Source: Xenorhabdus szentirmaii DSM 16338
Lineage (GTDB): Bacteria > Pseudomonadota > Gammaproteobacteria > Enterobacterales > Enterobacteriaceae
Direction of reading: 5' to 3'
Assembly: GCF_002632585.1 (NCBI RefSeq)
Contig: NZ_NIBV01000002.1
Coordinates: forward strand, 1,630,561-1,694,560
Length of the DNA stretch: 64,000 bases
The notes beneath the pieces are model-generated. The model made no database searches. It saw only the letters and a program-made list of their open reading frames with translations, and was not told the origin of the DNA. Made by a program: the position numbers and the translations under genes. Shown one piece after another: positions 49,976-57,798 of the stretch. Positions within the stretch are counted from its first letter, which is position 1, and each line of letters opens with the position of its first letter.

Positions 49976-50566
49976 GTGAGTAACATAAAATTAATCGTTG
50001 GCCTGGCAAACCCTGGGGCTGAATATGCACAGACCAGACATAATGCCGGGGCATGGTTTGTCGATGCATTAGCGCAACGCTATAACCAGTCCCTGAAAGA
50101 AGAAAGTAAATTTTTTGGTTATACCGCCCGCATTAATATAAACGGGCAGGATATTCGCCTGCTGGTGCCCACCACATTCATGAACCTCAGCGGAAAATCT
50201 GTCCTTGCCCTTGCCGGATTTTACCGCATTCAACCCGATGAAATCCTGGTGGCACATGATGAGCTGGATCTGCCGCCCGGTGTGGCAAAAATGAAGCTGG
50301 GTGGCAGCAACGGCGGCCATAACGGCTTAAAAGACATCCAGAATAAATTCAGCAATAATCCTAACTTTCATCGCCTGCGGATTGGTATAGGCCATCCGGG
50401 TGACAAAAATAAAGTCGTGGGATTCGTACTTGGCAAACCTTCTGCCAGCGAACAAAAACTGATTGATGATGCCATTGATGAAGCATTGCGCTGTACCGAT
50501 ATTCTTATCAAAGATGGTATGAACAAGGCAATTAATCAACTTCATGCATTTAAAGCCAGCGCCTGA
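49976..50566 (+). CDS. pth: Peptidyl-tRNA hydrolase
   Basis: Pth frees peptides from stalled peptidyl-tRNA. The 196-residue protein has [19 protein letters not shown] with the catalytic His in TRHNAGAW, plus TFMNLSGKS and [11 protein letters not shown]. The GTG at 49976 gives the E. coli-like N-terminus; an open frame extends 24 codons further upstream without homology. ychF follows after about 110 bp. Confidence 0.96.
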   Translation: MSNIKLIVGLANPGAEYAQTRHNAGAWFVDALAQRYNQSLKEESKFFGYTARININGQDIRLLVPTTFMNLSGKSVLALAGFYRIQPDEILVAHDELDLPPGVAKMKLGGSNGGHNGLKDIQNKFSNNPNFHRLRIGIGHPGDKNKVVGFVLGKPSASEQKLIDDAIDEALRCTDILIKDGMNKAINQLHAFKASA

Positions 50567-50677
50567 CTGGAGTACGTGGCGCAACAGGTTATTGCGTGTA
50601 TAATGGCGCCAATTTTGTATAACTCGCCGGCAAGCGCATTGTTTGTTGGTTTATAAGTGATTTAAGGTGATAAATAT

Positions 50678-51769
50678 ATGGGATTCAAATGCGGTATCGT
50701 TGGCCTGCCTAACGTTGGGAAATCTACATTATTCAATGCGCTGACCAAAGCAGGTATCGAAGCAGCAAACTTCCCGTTCTGCACTATCGAACCAAACACG
50801 GGTGTTGTGCCGATGCCGGACTCGCGTCTCGATCAGCTGGCTGAAATTGTCAAACCACAGCGCATCCTGCCAACCACAATGGAATTCGTGGATATCGCAG
50901 GTCTGGTAAAAGGGGCTTCAAAAGGTGAAGGTTTGGGTAACCAATTCTTGACCAATATCCGTGAAACCGAAGCGATCGGCCATGTTGTGCGTTGCTTTGA
51001 AAACGACAACATTGTTCACGTTGCCGGTCAGGTTGATCCTGCTGCTGATATTGACATTATCAACACTGAACTGGCTCTGTCAGATTTGGATACCTGCGAA
51101 CGCGCCATCCAACGTGTGCAGAAAAAAGCCAAAGGTGGTGATAAAGACGCTAAAGCAGAATTGGAAGCTTTAGAAAAATGCCTTCCTCACCTTGAACAAG
51201 CCGGTATGCTGCGTGCTTTAGATTTAAGTACGGAAGAAAAGGCAGCGATTCGCTACCTGAGCTTCCTGACTCTGAAACCAACGATGTACATCGCCAACGT
51301 CAACGAAGATGGTTTTGAGAATAACCCTTACCTTGACACCGTTCGCGCCATTGCAGAACAAGAAGGCTCTGTCGTTGTTCCGGTTTGTGCTGCTATCGAA
51401 GCAGATATCGCAGAGCTGGACGATGCCGATCGAGAAGAGTTCATGGCAGAAATGGGCCTGGAAGAGCCGGGCTTAAACCGTGTTATTCGTGCTGGCTATA
51501 AGCTATTGAACCTACAAACTTACTTTACCGCAGGTGTGAAAGAAGTTCGTGCCTGGACCATTCCGGTAGGTGCTACCGCACCACAAGCGGCGGGTAAAAT
51601 TCATACTGACTTTGAAAAAGGTTTTATCCGTGCCCAAACCATCGCGTTTGAAGACTTTATCACTTACAAAGGTGAACAAGGCGCGAAAGAAGCAGGCAGA
51701 ATGCGTGCAGAAGGGAAAGACTATATCGTTAAAGACGGTGACGTGCTGAACTTCTTGTTTAACGTTTAA
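50678..51769 (+). CDS. ychF: Redox-responsive ATPase YchF (OLA1 family)
   Basis: The 363-residue P-loop protein has G1 [14 protein letters not shown] at 8-21, G3 [20 protein letters not shown] and a C-terminal TGS domain ([20 protein letters not shown]). YchF/OLA1 binds ATP rather than GTP and the ribosome, and dampens oxidative-stress response. Length and order after pth are as in other enterobacteria. Confidence 0.97.
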   Translation: MGFKCGIVGLPNVGKSTLFNALTKAGIEAANFPFCTIEPNTGVVPMPDSRLDQLAEIVKPQRILPTTMEFVDIAGLVKGASKGEGLGNQFLTNIRETEAIGHVVRCFENDNIVHVAGQVDPAADIDIINTELALSDLDTCERAIQRVQKKAKGGDKDAKAELEALEKCLPHLEQAGMLRALDLSTEEKAAIRYLSFLTLKPTMYIANVNEDGFENNPYLDTVRAIAEQEGSVVVPVCAAIEADIAELDDADREEFMAEMGLEEPGLNRVIRAGYKLLNLQTYFTAGVKEVRAWTIPVGATAPQAAGKIHTDFEKGFIRAQTIAFEDFITYKGEQGAKEAGRMRAEGKDYIVKDGDVLNFLFNV

Positions 51770-51817
51770 ATTGATTCTGTTGCCCTAAAAAGCCTTACAA
51801 AGGCAAAGAAGCATCAC

Positions 51818-51860
51818 AAAATCCACGCAATTGCGTGGATTTTAATTGCGTGGATTTTTC
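51818..51860 (+). terminator. Terminator of ychF with duplicated right arm
   Basis: A perfect 26-bp palindrome (AAAATCCACGCAA and its complement) is followed at once by a second copy of the right arm (AATTGCGTGGATTTTT). The first arm can pair with either copy; pairing with the second gives a stem of about 15 bp, an 11-base loop and a T-tail. Confidence 0.8.
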
Positions 51861-52109
51861 TTTTTTCGCAGTGTGTCCGCCAAAGGCTGGTATGTTTAAT
51901 TGGTGAATTCCCAACTAAACACCTTCATCTCTCTTCCCCAAAATATCTTTCCCTTTCGAAAGCAACTTTCTATCGAAAATAACCAACTTAAACGCCATTG
52001 TACGATTAGGAATAATCGGTATTTTTATATTACGGCAGAATAAATATTGTAAAGGTGTCATCAGATGCGTTAAAACCTATCCTGAATAAATATGAAGGAG
52101 TTTCTAACC

Positions 52110-52538
52110 GTGAAATTCAATCTAAGCCTGCTCTCTGTAACTGGTATCATTCTCTGCTTACCATTTTCCAGTATCGCAAATACCCACTCTGATAAGGACG
52201 TGATGGCAGATACACTGACCCAATGTTATAACCAGATCGGTGACGCCCCGCGAACTGCACTACAGGGATGTCTCACATCTAAACTAACCACTGCCGACAG
52301 CGCAATGGCCAAGGCGGTACACGACAACAAAACAAATCTTGAACAAACTGGTTCTTCAGCAACAAAAACCGCTATCGCCTCACTCAAAAAATCACAGGAA
52401 GATTTTTTGAGATTCCGTGAGAGTGAGTGCCAGCGACAATCTGACGCGATGTTAGGCGGCAGTGGTTCCGGCGATGTTTTTCTTTCCTGCAAGGTTGAAC
52501 TGACATATTCACGTATCAAGTCGCTTCAGAAAGAATAA
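52110..52538 (+). CDS. LprI-like (DUF1311) secreted protein
   Basis: The 142-residue precursor has a signal peptide (MKFNLSLLSVTGIILCLPFSSIANT) and a DUF1311-type helical domain with four Cys in the mature part (LTQCYNQIG, LQGCLTSKL, SECQRQSD, LSCKVEL) that can form two disulfides. The GTG start at 52110 is chosen because the only ATG upstream is part of the AAGGAG Shine-Dalgarno itself. LprI-type proteins inhibit lysozyme in some bacteria; that role is only a family-based guess here. Confidence 0.8.
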   Translation: MKFNLSLLSVTGIILCLPFSSIANTHSDKDVMADTLTQCYNQIGDAPRTALQGCLTSKLTTADSAMAKAVHDNKTNLEQTGSSATKTAIASLKKSQEDFLRFRESECQRQSDAMLGGSGSGDVFLSCKVELTYSRIKSLQKE

Positions 52539-52838
52539 TTGCCATATCAGCATCAGCGAGATAACTGATTCCTGAAATCTTGTTACATCAACCCACTCCG
52601 GTATCATAAACGTCACTTACGTAATGGGCCACAAAACATCGGAGTGGGATTAGTTAATGAAATATGCCATTGAGGTATCAAAACTGATGGCATAAAGCGT
52701 TTAACAAGCCGATTATACTCACACCCTTATTTAGGTGGATCTCTTTCAGATACCATGCCGATGTTAACGGTATCACTATTTTTTTGTCCTGTATGCTTAC
52801 TGTACACTGAGTTCAGGGATCATTTTGGATAAAAAAAC
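52539..52838. other. Intergenic region upstream of the Rpn gene
   Basis: There is no gene. A 9-bp inverted repeat (CCCACTCCG at 52592, CGGAGTGGG at 52640) encloses 39 bases that contain a nested ACGT-CACTT-ACGT step. There is no T-tract. Confidence 0.45.
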
Positions 52839-53840
52839 ATGAAGAATAAAAAGGCAATCCCCACAGCTCATGATGCAACATTCAAAAAATTCATGGCGCA
52901 GATCGAAAATGCCCGTAATTTTTTTGACATTCACCTGCCAGAAAAAATTAAGAAACTTTGCGATTTTAATACATTAGCTCTGACTAACTCATCATTCATT
53001 GACCATGAGCTGCGTTCAAGAATTTCCGATGTGCTCTATTCAGTGAAAACGCAACAAGGTGACGGGTATATTTATGTCCTGGTGGAACACCAGTCGACGC
53101 CGGATAAAATGATGGCATGGCGCCTGATGCATTACGCGTTTATGGCAATGAATCAGCATTTGCGACAAGGTAATAAGGCACTTCCGCTGGTTGTGCCCGT
53201 GCTGTTTTACCACGGCGACAGCAGCCCTTACCCTTTTCAGCAACGCTGGACACAGTGCTTTTCATTACCGGACCTGGCGGAAGATATTTATTTCAACCCC
53301 TTCCCTCTCGTCGATGTGACCGTGATTGATGATAATGAACTGATCAATCATCGCAAAATCGCCATAATGGAACTGGCAATGAAACATAAAAATTTGCGTG
53401 AAGGTTTCAAGGCCGTAACTACGCTATTGGCACAGGTTCTTAAAGACAATTATAATAGTGACAACGATGTGGTTACTATTCTCAACTACCTGTTTGCCAT
53501 AATGGATTCACCCCATTTTGAGCAGGTACTCCAGCAACTGATTGAACAGGTAGACAATCATCAGGAGGTGATTATGAGTATTGCACAACGATTACATGAA
53601 AAAGGCCGGAAAGAAGGTATACAACAAGGTATGTCTCAAGGTATTCAACAAGGTATATCTCAAGGCATACAACAAGGTATATCACAGGGTATACAACAAG
53701 GTATATCTCAGGGCATACAACAAGGTGAAAAACGAGCATCAGCCAATATTGCCCGCACTCTCTTAAAAAATGGAGTCAATATTGAGCTGATTATGGAAAG
53801 CACCGGTCTTAGCCGAGAAGAAGTTCTCTCCCTGCAATAG
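52839..53840 (+). CDS. Rpn-family nuclease (RpnL), PD-(D/E)XK fold
   Basis: The 333-residue protein of the recombination-promoting nuclease/Transposase_31 family has an N-terminal nuclease domain with Asp64 in RISDVLYSVK and Glu83-x-Gln85 in VLVEHQST. The C-terminal region carries a tandem repeat of GIQQGISQ (residues of about 260-299) and the tail ELIMESTGLSREEVLSL. Rpn proteins in E. coli are DNA endonucleases that act as anti-phage toxins, held in check by a separately translated C-terminal part (RpnS). The start codon region has a weak Shine-Dalgarno, in contrast to the internal one. Confidence 0.92.
   Translation: MKNKKAIPTAHDATFKKFMAQIENARNFFDIHLPEKIKKLCDFNTLALTNSSFIDHELRSRISDVLYSVKTQQGDGYIYVLVEHQSTPDKMMAWRLMHYAFMAMNQHLRQGNKALPLVVPVLFYHGDSSPYPFQQRWTQCFSLPDLAEDIYFNPFPLVDVTVIDDNELINHRKIAIMELAMKHKNLREGFKAVTTLLAQVLKDNYNSDNDVVTILNYLFAIMDSPHFEQVLQQLIEQVDNHQEVIMSIAQRLHEKGRKEGIQQGMSQGIQQGISQGIQQGISQGIQQGISQGIQQGEKRASANIARTLLKNGVNIELIMESTGLSREEVLSLQ
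53574..53840 (+). CDS. RpnS, putative intragenic antitoxin
   Basis: Inside the Rpn gene, in the same frame, AGGAGGTGAT (53563-53572) lies five bases before ATG AGT ATT. This is a near-perfect anti-Shine-Dalgarno match, much stronger than the one of the full-length gene. Translation from here gives 88 residues (MSIAQRLHEKGRKEGIQQ at its start) containing the whole repeat tract and the C-terminal helix. This fits the reported E. coli pattern where RpnS binds and blocks RpnL and where four-residue repeats vary in number. Here the tract reads GIQQ-GISQ. Confidence 0.8.
   Translation: MSIAQRLHEKGRKEGIQQGMSQGIQQGISQGIQQGISQGIQQGISQGIQQGEKRASANIARTLLKNGVNIELIMESTGLSREEVLSLQ
53616..53735 (+). repeat. 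24-bp coding tandem repeat, five units
   Basis: Five head-to-tail 24-bp units encode GIQQG(M/I)SQ four times and a last GIQQGEKR. Units differ at a few third positions. Their length is a multiple of three, so copy-number changes keep the frame. Confidence 0.9.
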
Positions 53841-53854
53841 CCTTTTTTGTATTC

Positions 53855-54030
53855 TTACCCGCTTTTCTGGGGTGGGTAAGAGTTGTATTTAGTGGTTTGC
53901 CCTTCACCATCCATTATGGTCATGAATCTGCCGGCTTGATCGTAGCTTATTGTTGCTTGACTCTACCTGATTGAATGGTTTCAGTGACATTACCATTAAG
54001 ATTGGCATTAAATAGACTGTATTGGTAGTG
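53855..54030 (-). pseudogene. Rhs/YD-repeat gene fragment, copy 1
   Basis: On the minus strand two adjoining frames spell HYQYSLFNANLNGNVTETIQ, then QATISYDQAGRFMTIMDGEG with QTTKYN after it. These are recognisable YD/RHS repeats (YDxxGRxxxxxDxxGxxTxY). A frameshift with an in-frame TAG separates them and nothing else of the gene is present. It directly abuts the Rpn stop codon. Confidence 0.65.
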
Positions 54031-54039
54031 AGGTTTCCG

Positions 54040-54412
54040 ATCACAATTAGAGCAGCTTCTTGAAGAGAATTATAATAGTGACAACGATGTGGTTACTACT
54101 CTCAATTACCTGTTTGCCATAATGGATTCACCCCATTTTGAGCAGGTACTCCAGCAACTGATTGAACAGGTAGACAATCATCAGGAGGTGATTATGAGTA
54201 TTGCACAACGATTACATGAAAAAGGCCGGAAAGAAGGTATACAACAAGGTATGTCTCAAGGCATACAACGAGGTATATCACAGGGTATACAACAAGGTGA
54301 AAAACGAGCATCAACCAATATTGCCCGCACTCTCTTAAAAAATGGAGTCAATATTGAGCTGATTATGGAAAGCACCGGTCTTAGCCGAGAAGAAGTTCTC
54401 TCCCTGCAATAG
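54040..54412 (+). pseudogene. Headless second rpn copy
   Basis: The 3' part of an rpn gene without the nuclease domain. From 54068 on it is nearly identical to 53448-53840; the preceding codons (RSQLEQLLEENY) are only similar to the first copy (LAQVLKDNY). This suggests a separate paralogue partly overwritten by gene conversion rather than a simple fresh duplication. The 24-bp tract has three units instead of five. Confidence 0.85.
54194..54412 (+). CDS. Solitary RpnS-like protein
   Basis: The headless copy keeps the same AGGAGGTGAT (54183-54192) and ATG as the intragenic antitoxin and an intact 72-residue frame ending ELIMESTGLSREEVLSLQ. It could therefore still produce an RpnS with two fewer repeat units, plus Q-to-R in the second unit and A-to-T in the region after the repeats. 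Whether it is transcribed is unknown, since the upstream promoter belongs to the first copy. Confidence 0.6.
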   Translation: MSIAQRLHEKGRKEGIQQGMSQGIQRGISQGIQQGEKRASTNIARTLLKNGVNIELIMESTGLSREEVLSLQ

Positions 54413-54426
54413 CCTTTTTTGTATTC

Positions 54427-54602
54427 TTACCCGCTTTTCTGGGGTGGGTAAGAGTTGTATTTAGTGGTTTGTCCTTCACCATCCATTATGATCATGAATC
54501 TGCCTGCTTGATCGTAGCTTATTGTTGCTTGACTCTACCTGATTGAATGGTTTCAGTGACATTACCATTAAGATTGGAATTAAATAGACTGTATTGGTAG
54601 TG
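54427..54602 (-). pseudogene. Rhs/YD-repeat gene fragment, copy 2
   Basis: The second copy of the 176-bp YD-repeat remnant has the same internal frameshift and a handful of substitutions against copy 1. It follows the headless rpn copy just as copy 1 follows the full gene, so the duplicated unit spans rpn 3' end plus Rhs fragment. Confidence 0.65.
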
Positions 54603-54652
54603 AAGCTGCTAGTTATATAAAAAACCTCGTCATTTTAACCGAGATTTTGAGC

Positions 54653-54815
54653 TTAAAATTTTATTATATCTTCCAGTATCTCATCTAATGAGAAAAAACA
54701 TTCGTATGATATCTAAAATTATTTTTTTAAAAATACTCTGGTGAGAGAGCAACATCATCGTAAATAGCTTTAATAAATATAAGATAATGCTCGGTAAGGA
54801 AGGTTAACCTCCTCC
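54653..54815 (-). pseudogene. Fragment of a small immunity-like gene
   Basis: Two minus-strand frames give LTFLTEHYLIFIKAIYDDVA with LSPEYF after it, then SYECFFSLDEILEDIIKF and a stop, separated by a frameshift in an A/T run. Composition and position resemble the other small genes to the right. The family is not recognised. Confidence 0.35.
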
Positions 54816-54840
54816 CTTTAATTTGATTTTAAGATAGAAG

Positions 54841-55122
54841 TCATCTTTCAATGAATATATTTATTTTTGAGTTTACACTTGAAATATATGTTTGCCTATC
54901 TTCTGGATCGTGATTTAGTGCGCCATCAGAATTATCAATAATAGTCATCATATAAAACGCAATAGATTTTTGAATATCTTCTTTTTCCTCATATTCTATA
55001 CATACCTTGTCAAATATTGACTATAGTTCATTAATCATATTTTCAAATAATTCCTCTGTAAATCTAAGTTTTTCAACGACTGAAATTGCTAATTCAGAAG
55101 ATATTTCAATATATCTATTCAT
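54841..55122 (-). pseudogene. Small immunity-like gene with in-frame stop
   Basis: The frame begins MNRYIEISSELAISVVEKLR and would run 93 residues to INIFIER, but a TAG at codon 34 (55021-55023) interrupts it. It is acidic and helical with no export signal, typical of immunity proteins beside Rhs toxins, but the family is not recognised. Confidence 0.5.
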
Positions 55123-55304
55123 TCTAAACTCTTTGATTAATTTTATCATCATTAGCAGAAAATAAATATTAAACAACATTGATTATTTACAGTAAATAAT
55201 ACCAAGATGTATTAAGATACAACCGAACCTCTTTGTCAAAGCACAGCATATTACATAAGTATCCTGAACAAATTAATGACTAAGATCCAATAGATAAACA
55301 CAAA

Positions 55305-55517
55305 CTAAGATAAGAGTTGAGTCGCTTTATCTTGCAATTCAATTCCTATATCTTCTAGCTTATTTAACATTTTTTCATCGTACATTCCCTCTCTAAAGGA
55401 AAATGCACCATACACATCCACGAAAGCAAGGGCTAGCTTTTTAGGTATTTCAGTTTTCTCATGATAAAAGTCAATTAAAAAATCTAAAGCATGGTAAAGG
55501 ATCTCTATTTCATTCAT
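55305..55517 (-). CDS. Small immunity-like protein, 5' end doubtful
   Basis: From ATG at 55517 there are 70 residues (MNEIEILYHALDFLIDFYHE at the start, FVDVYGAFSFREGMYDEK in the middle). Coding-like sequence continues 25 codons upstream in the same frame (FDKLLGENSIPVRLRTKCSF) to a TGA at 55593, without any standard start codon. Either the original start has been mutated or the shorter form is used. It is soluble, acidic and AT-rich. The family is not recognised. Confidence 0.45.
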   Translation of the reverse strand: MNEIEILYHALDFLIDFYHEKTEIPKKLALAFVDVYGAFSFREGMYDEKMLNKLEDIGIELQDKATQLLS

Positions 55518-55592
55518 GGAAAAAGAACATTTTGTTCTTAATCTTACAGGTATAGAATTTTCACCGAGTAATTTATCAAATACTATGTATAA

Positions 55593-55982
55593 TCATTCAC
55601 TAACTATCTGTTCTATATTGTAAAATATACCGTAATCGCTCTGATTAAAATGTTCCACTCTATCAGCCAACAATACTAATTTCCTATTCCTGATTCTTTT
55701 CCTGACTAATCTTGAAGCTTCAAACAACTTCATTCTTAATTCTATTAAATCATCTTTATTAGGGAGTTCATCAGAAAGAATTTTACCAAAACTCTCTAGT
55801 AAACGACATACCATAAAACGCTCTTTAGCATTAAGTTGTTGTTTGCGCCTAAAGAAAATAAATAAAATAGATTTCTTGAATTTGTTACAATGATAAGGTG
55901 AGCTTGAATTTAATACCTTCACTAAACCATCAGACAAGTTTCTGTCTTTAAAATAACCTTTAACATTCGCCCATTCGCCCAT
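55593..55982 (-). CDS. Small immunity-like protein
   Basis: The 129-residue soluble, basic protein (VKGYFKDRNLSDGLVKVLNS near its start, NIEQIVSE at its end) is the only intact member of the small-gene row. Its 5' end lies in an 8-bp tandem repeat, and the ATG with the best upstream signal (55990) is out of frame with it. The ATG at 55982 is therefore the earliest in-frame start. The family is not recognised; the immunity role is guessed from context only. Confidence 0.5.
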   Translation of the reverse strand: MGEWANVKGYFKDRNLSDGLVKVLNSSSPYHCNKFKKSILFIFFRRKQQLNAKERFMVCRLLESFGKILSDELPNKDDLIELRMKLFEASRLVRKRIRNRKLVLLADRVEHFNQSDYGIFYNIEQIVSE

Positions 55983-55990
55983 TCACCCAT
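55966..55990. repeat. 8-bp tandem repeat over the start of a small gene
   Basis: Three units of CATTCGCC (the last one CATTCACC), followed by CAT. Each unit contributes an ATG on the minus strand in a different frame, so a change of one unit would switch which ATG leads into the 129-residue frame. Confidence 0.7.
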
Positions 55991-56061
55991 ACCTCTATCT
56001 AATGACAATTCGGCTTGCCGTAAATATGCATATAAAGTTAATAAAATTCATTCTCATAATA

Positions 56062-56178
56062 AATGTTCATGGCCTATTGAGAGATCCCATACGCTTTAAA
56101 TTTGCAAATAGTTCAGATTCAACATGTGCTCCTTTTGAATATCCTTTTGCAATATTGATTACCTATTCTCCATTAATG
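56062..56178 (-). other. Possible displaced toxin-tip remnant
   Basis: On the minus strand one frame reads LGEFDGINGE, stop, VINIAKGYSKGAHVESELFA and on to NLKRMGSLNRP, then a stop. The words look coding and lie upstream of the immunity-like row, as a toxin C-terminal fragment would, but there is no start and an internal stop. Low confidence. Confidence 0.25.
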
Positions 56179-56409
56179 CCATCAAACTCACCTAATCAGG
56201 TCAGACTCTAACTAAAACCATTCAAATATTCTATCAAATATCGTATTCAGCTTCAGGGTATTGCATTATTTATCATAATAAGAAGAACCACCAGCGCAAA
56301 AATATAGTTCTCATTTTATGCTTAACTATTTGCCTATAATTGCCTATAAAATCTTATATTCGCCCGGTAGTTCCCTCTAAATATTCATTCTAAATGGCAG
56401 ATACAGAAT

Positions 56410-57798
56410 TTATCCCACTTTTCCCACACTCCCCCACACCATTTCCCCGCGGTGGAATGTAGCAATGCGCGGAGAAATTCTCGCCACTGCCTCCGCCGAG
56501 CAGGAAGCATCCACCAGCACAAAGCTGGCGTCGTCCAAGACCTTAGGCCACATTTGCTCACCTTTATCATTAAGTGGCAATACATCGCCGGTTGCAATTG
56601 CCAGCGCTCGGGATAACGTATATTCGTTCGGACGAATATACAACTGGGCATATAAATTAGCTTTCTCCAACATGTCCCCCAAACCATACGGTGACCAATG
56701 GTCAATAACACTGTCCGTCCCGGTCATGACAACAACGCCCTTATCACGTAGTTGTTTGAGTGGCATGTGCAATGTCCCGATAGGCACAGTAGAAGCAACA
56801 GCAACTTTTTGTGCAGCCATGCGCTCAGCTATTTCATCCACCTGCTGTTCATTGAGCGTTGCCAAAACAAAAGCATGGCTGATGGTCAGTTTCCCTTTTA
56901 GCTGCGGTGTTTTTTCTACGGTTTCCAACATGTAGTTCATCGCAGCCATGCCCGCTGAATTAGATTCATGTAAATGAATATCCACCCCTTTGCCATAATC
57001 CAGTGCAATCAGGAACATTGCATCAAGTGATTTTTCCATTGAACCATCAACATTCGTCGGGTCCAGACCACCTACATAGTGTGCTCCCATTTGCATCGCT
57101 TCACGCATTAAATCTTCTGATTTTGAGAGCAATAAACCATGTTGCGGAAAAGCAACAATTTCACAAGTGAGGCTAGATTGATGCCGAGTCAATACTGTTT
57201 GCAGGGTTTCGAGATTTTTCAAGCCTGATGTCGGTTCAACATTGCAATGGCTGCGGACAATTGTTGTTCCTTTCGACTGAATCAGGTCGATCAGCTTTTC
57301 CGCTCGTTCTTGAATATAAGGTTGCAACTCTGACAGGAGTTTCTGCTCAAGTTTGATCATATCTCGGATAGTCGTGCCTTCCGGTCGATTGGGAGCACGC
57401 CACGGGCCACCATAAAATGTTTTATCCAGATGAATGTGCATATCCCGCATTGCTGGAAGCATCAATTTACCGCCGGCATCGTAGCGTGGCAGAGCGTTAT
57501 TCTGATTGAGTTGCTTCTCATGCAGAGCAACAATTTTTCCATTGTTAATTTCCAATGTTTTCAGCTCTGTCAATGTATGGACAACCACCTTATCTTCAAA
57601 TACAAATCCAGATTCCAGTAAGACATTATCCAGATAATAGTGTTTATCCGTTATCTTGAAGGCATTATTCACCTTACCGCTTTTTACTGTCGATTGAGCT
57701 GCATAGGAGGTAGGGCTAAGCGCACCAAGCTGCGCACAGGCAGTGATTACTTTTCCACTCTGACTCAAGAACTCATGACGGTTTTTATTTTCGTTCAT
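56410..57798 (-). CDS. CodA-like amidohydrolase with degenerate Tat leader
   Basis: The 462-residue metal-dependent hydrolase is of the cytosine-deaminase/amidohydrolase type: HxH in MRDMHIHLDKTF, RSHCNVEPTSGL, DIHLHESNSAG, the metal His in TISHAF, and the catalytic Asp in MTGTDSVIDHWSPYG. The start at 57798 follows AAAAGGAAACAG. The N-terminus (NRHEFLSQSGKVITACAQLG) looks like a twin-arginine leader in which the second Arg is His (CGT CAT), so export is doubtful. The substrate is likely a cyclic amide or amidine. Neighbours are mdaB and, further on, a TAXI transporter. Confidence 0.85.
   Translation of the reverse strand: MNENKNRHEFLSQSGKVITACAQLGALSPTSYAAQSTVKSGKVNNAFKITDKHYYLDNVLLESGFVFEDKVVVHTLTELKTLEINNGKIVALHEKQLNQNNALPRYDAGGKLMLPAMRDMHIHLDKTFYGGPWRAPNRPEGTTIRDMIKLEQKLLSELQPYIQERAEKLIDLIQSKGTTIVRSHCNVEPTSGLKNLETLQTVLTRHQSSLTCEIVAFPQHGLLLSKSEDLMREAMQMGAHYVGGLDPTNVDGSMEKSLDAMFLIALDYGKGVDIHLHESNSAGMAAMNYMLETVEKTPQLKGKLTISHAFVLATLNEQQVDEIAERMAAQKVAVASTVPIGTLHMPLKQLRDKGVVVMTGTDSVIDHWSPYGLGDMLEKANLYAQLYIRPNEYTLSRALAIATGDVLPLNDKGEQMWPKVLDDASFVLVDASCSAEAVARISPRIATFHRGEMVWGSVGKVG

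Noticed and set aside
53616-53735. Tandem repeats as a CRISPR array
   Set aside because: Units are contiguous without spacers and encode an in-frame GIQQGISQ tract of an Rpn protein.
52839-53840. Rpn gene as an active transposon
   Set aside because: Despite the old transposase family name, no terminal inverted repeats or target duplications are seen; the family is nuclease/toxin-like.
53854-53880. CTTACCC/GGGTAAG hairpin as rpn terminator
   Set aside because: It has no T-tract, and the sequence is part of the minus-strand YD-repeat remnant; it may be accidental.
55593-55595. TGA between two in-frame coding stretches as selenocysteine readthrough
   Set aside because: No SECIS-like hairpin is evident after the TGA, the upstream protein ends naturally, and neighbouring genes are decayed; two adjacent small genes explain it better.
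56002-56211. 69-codon plus-strand open frame
   Set aside because: AT-rich and unlike known proteins; the opposite strand shows more coding-like words (possible toxin-tip scrap).
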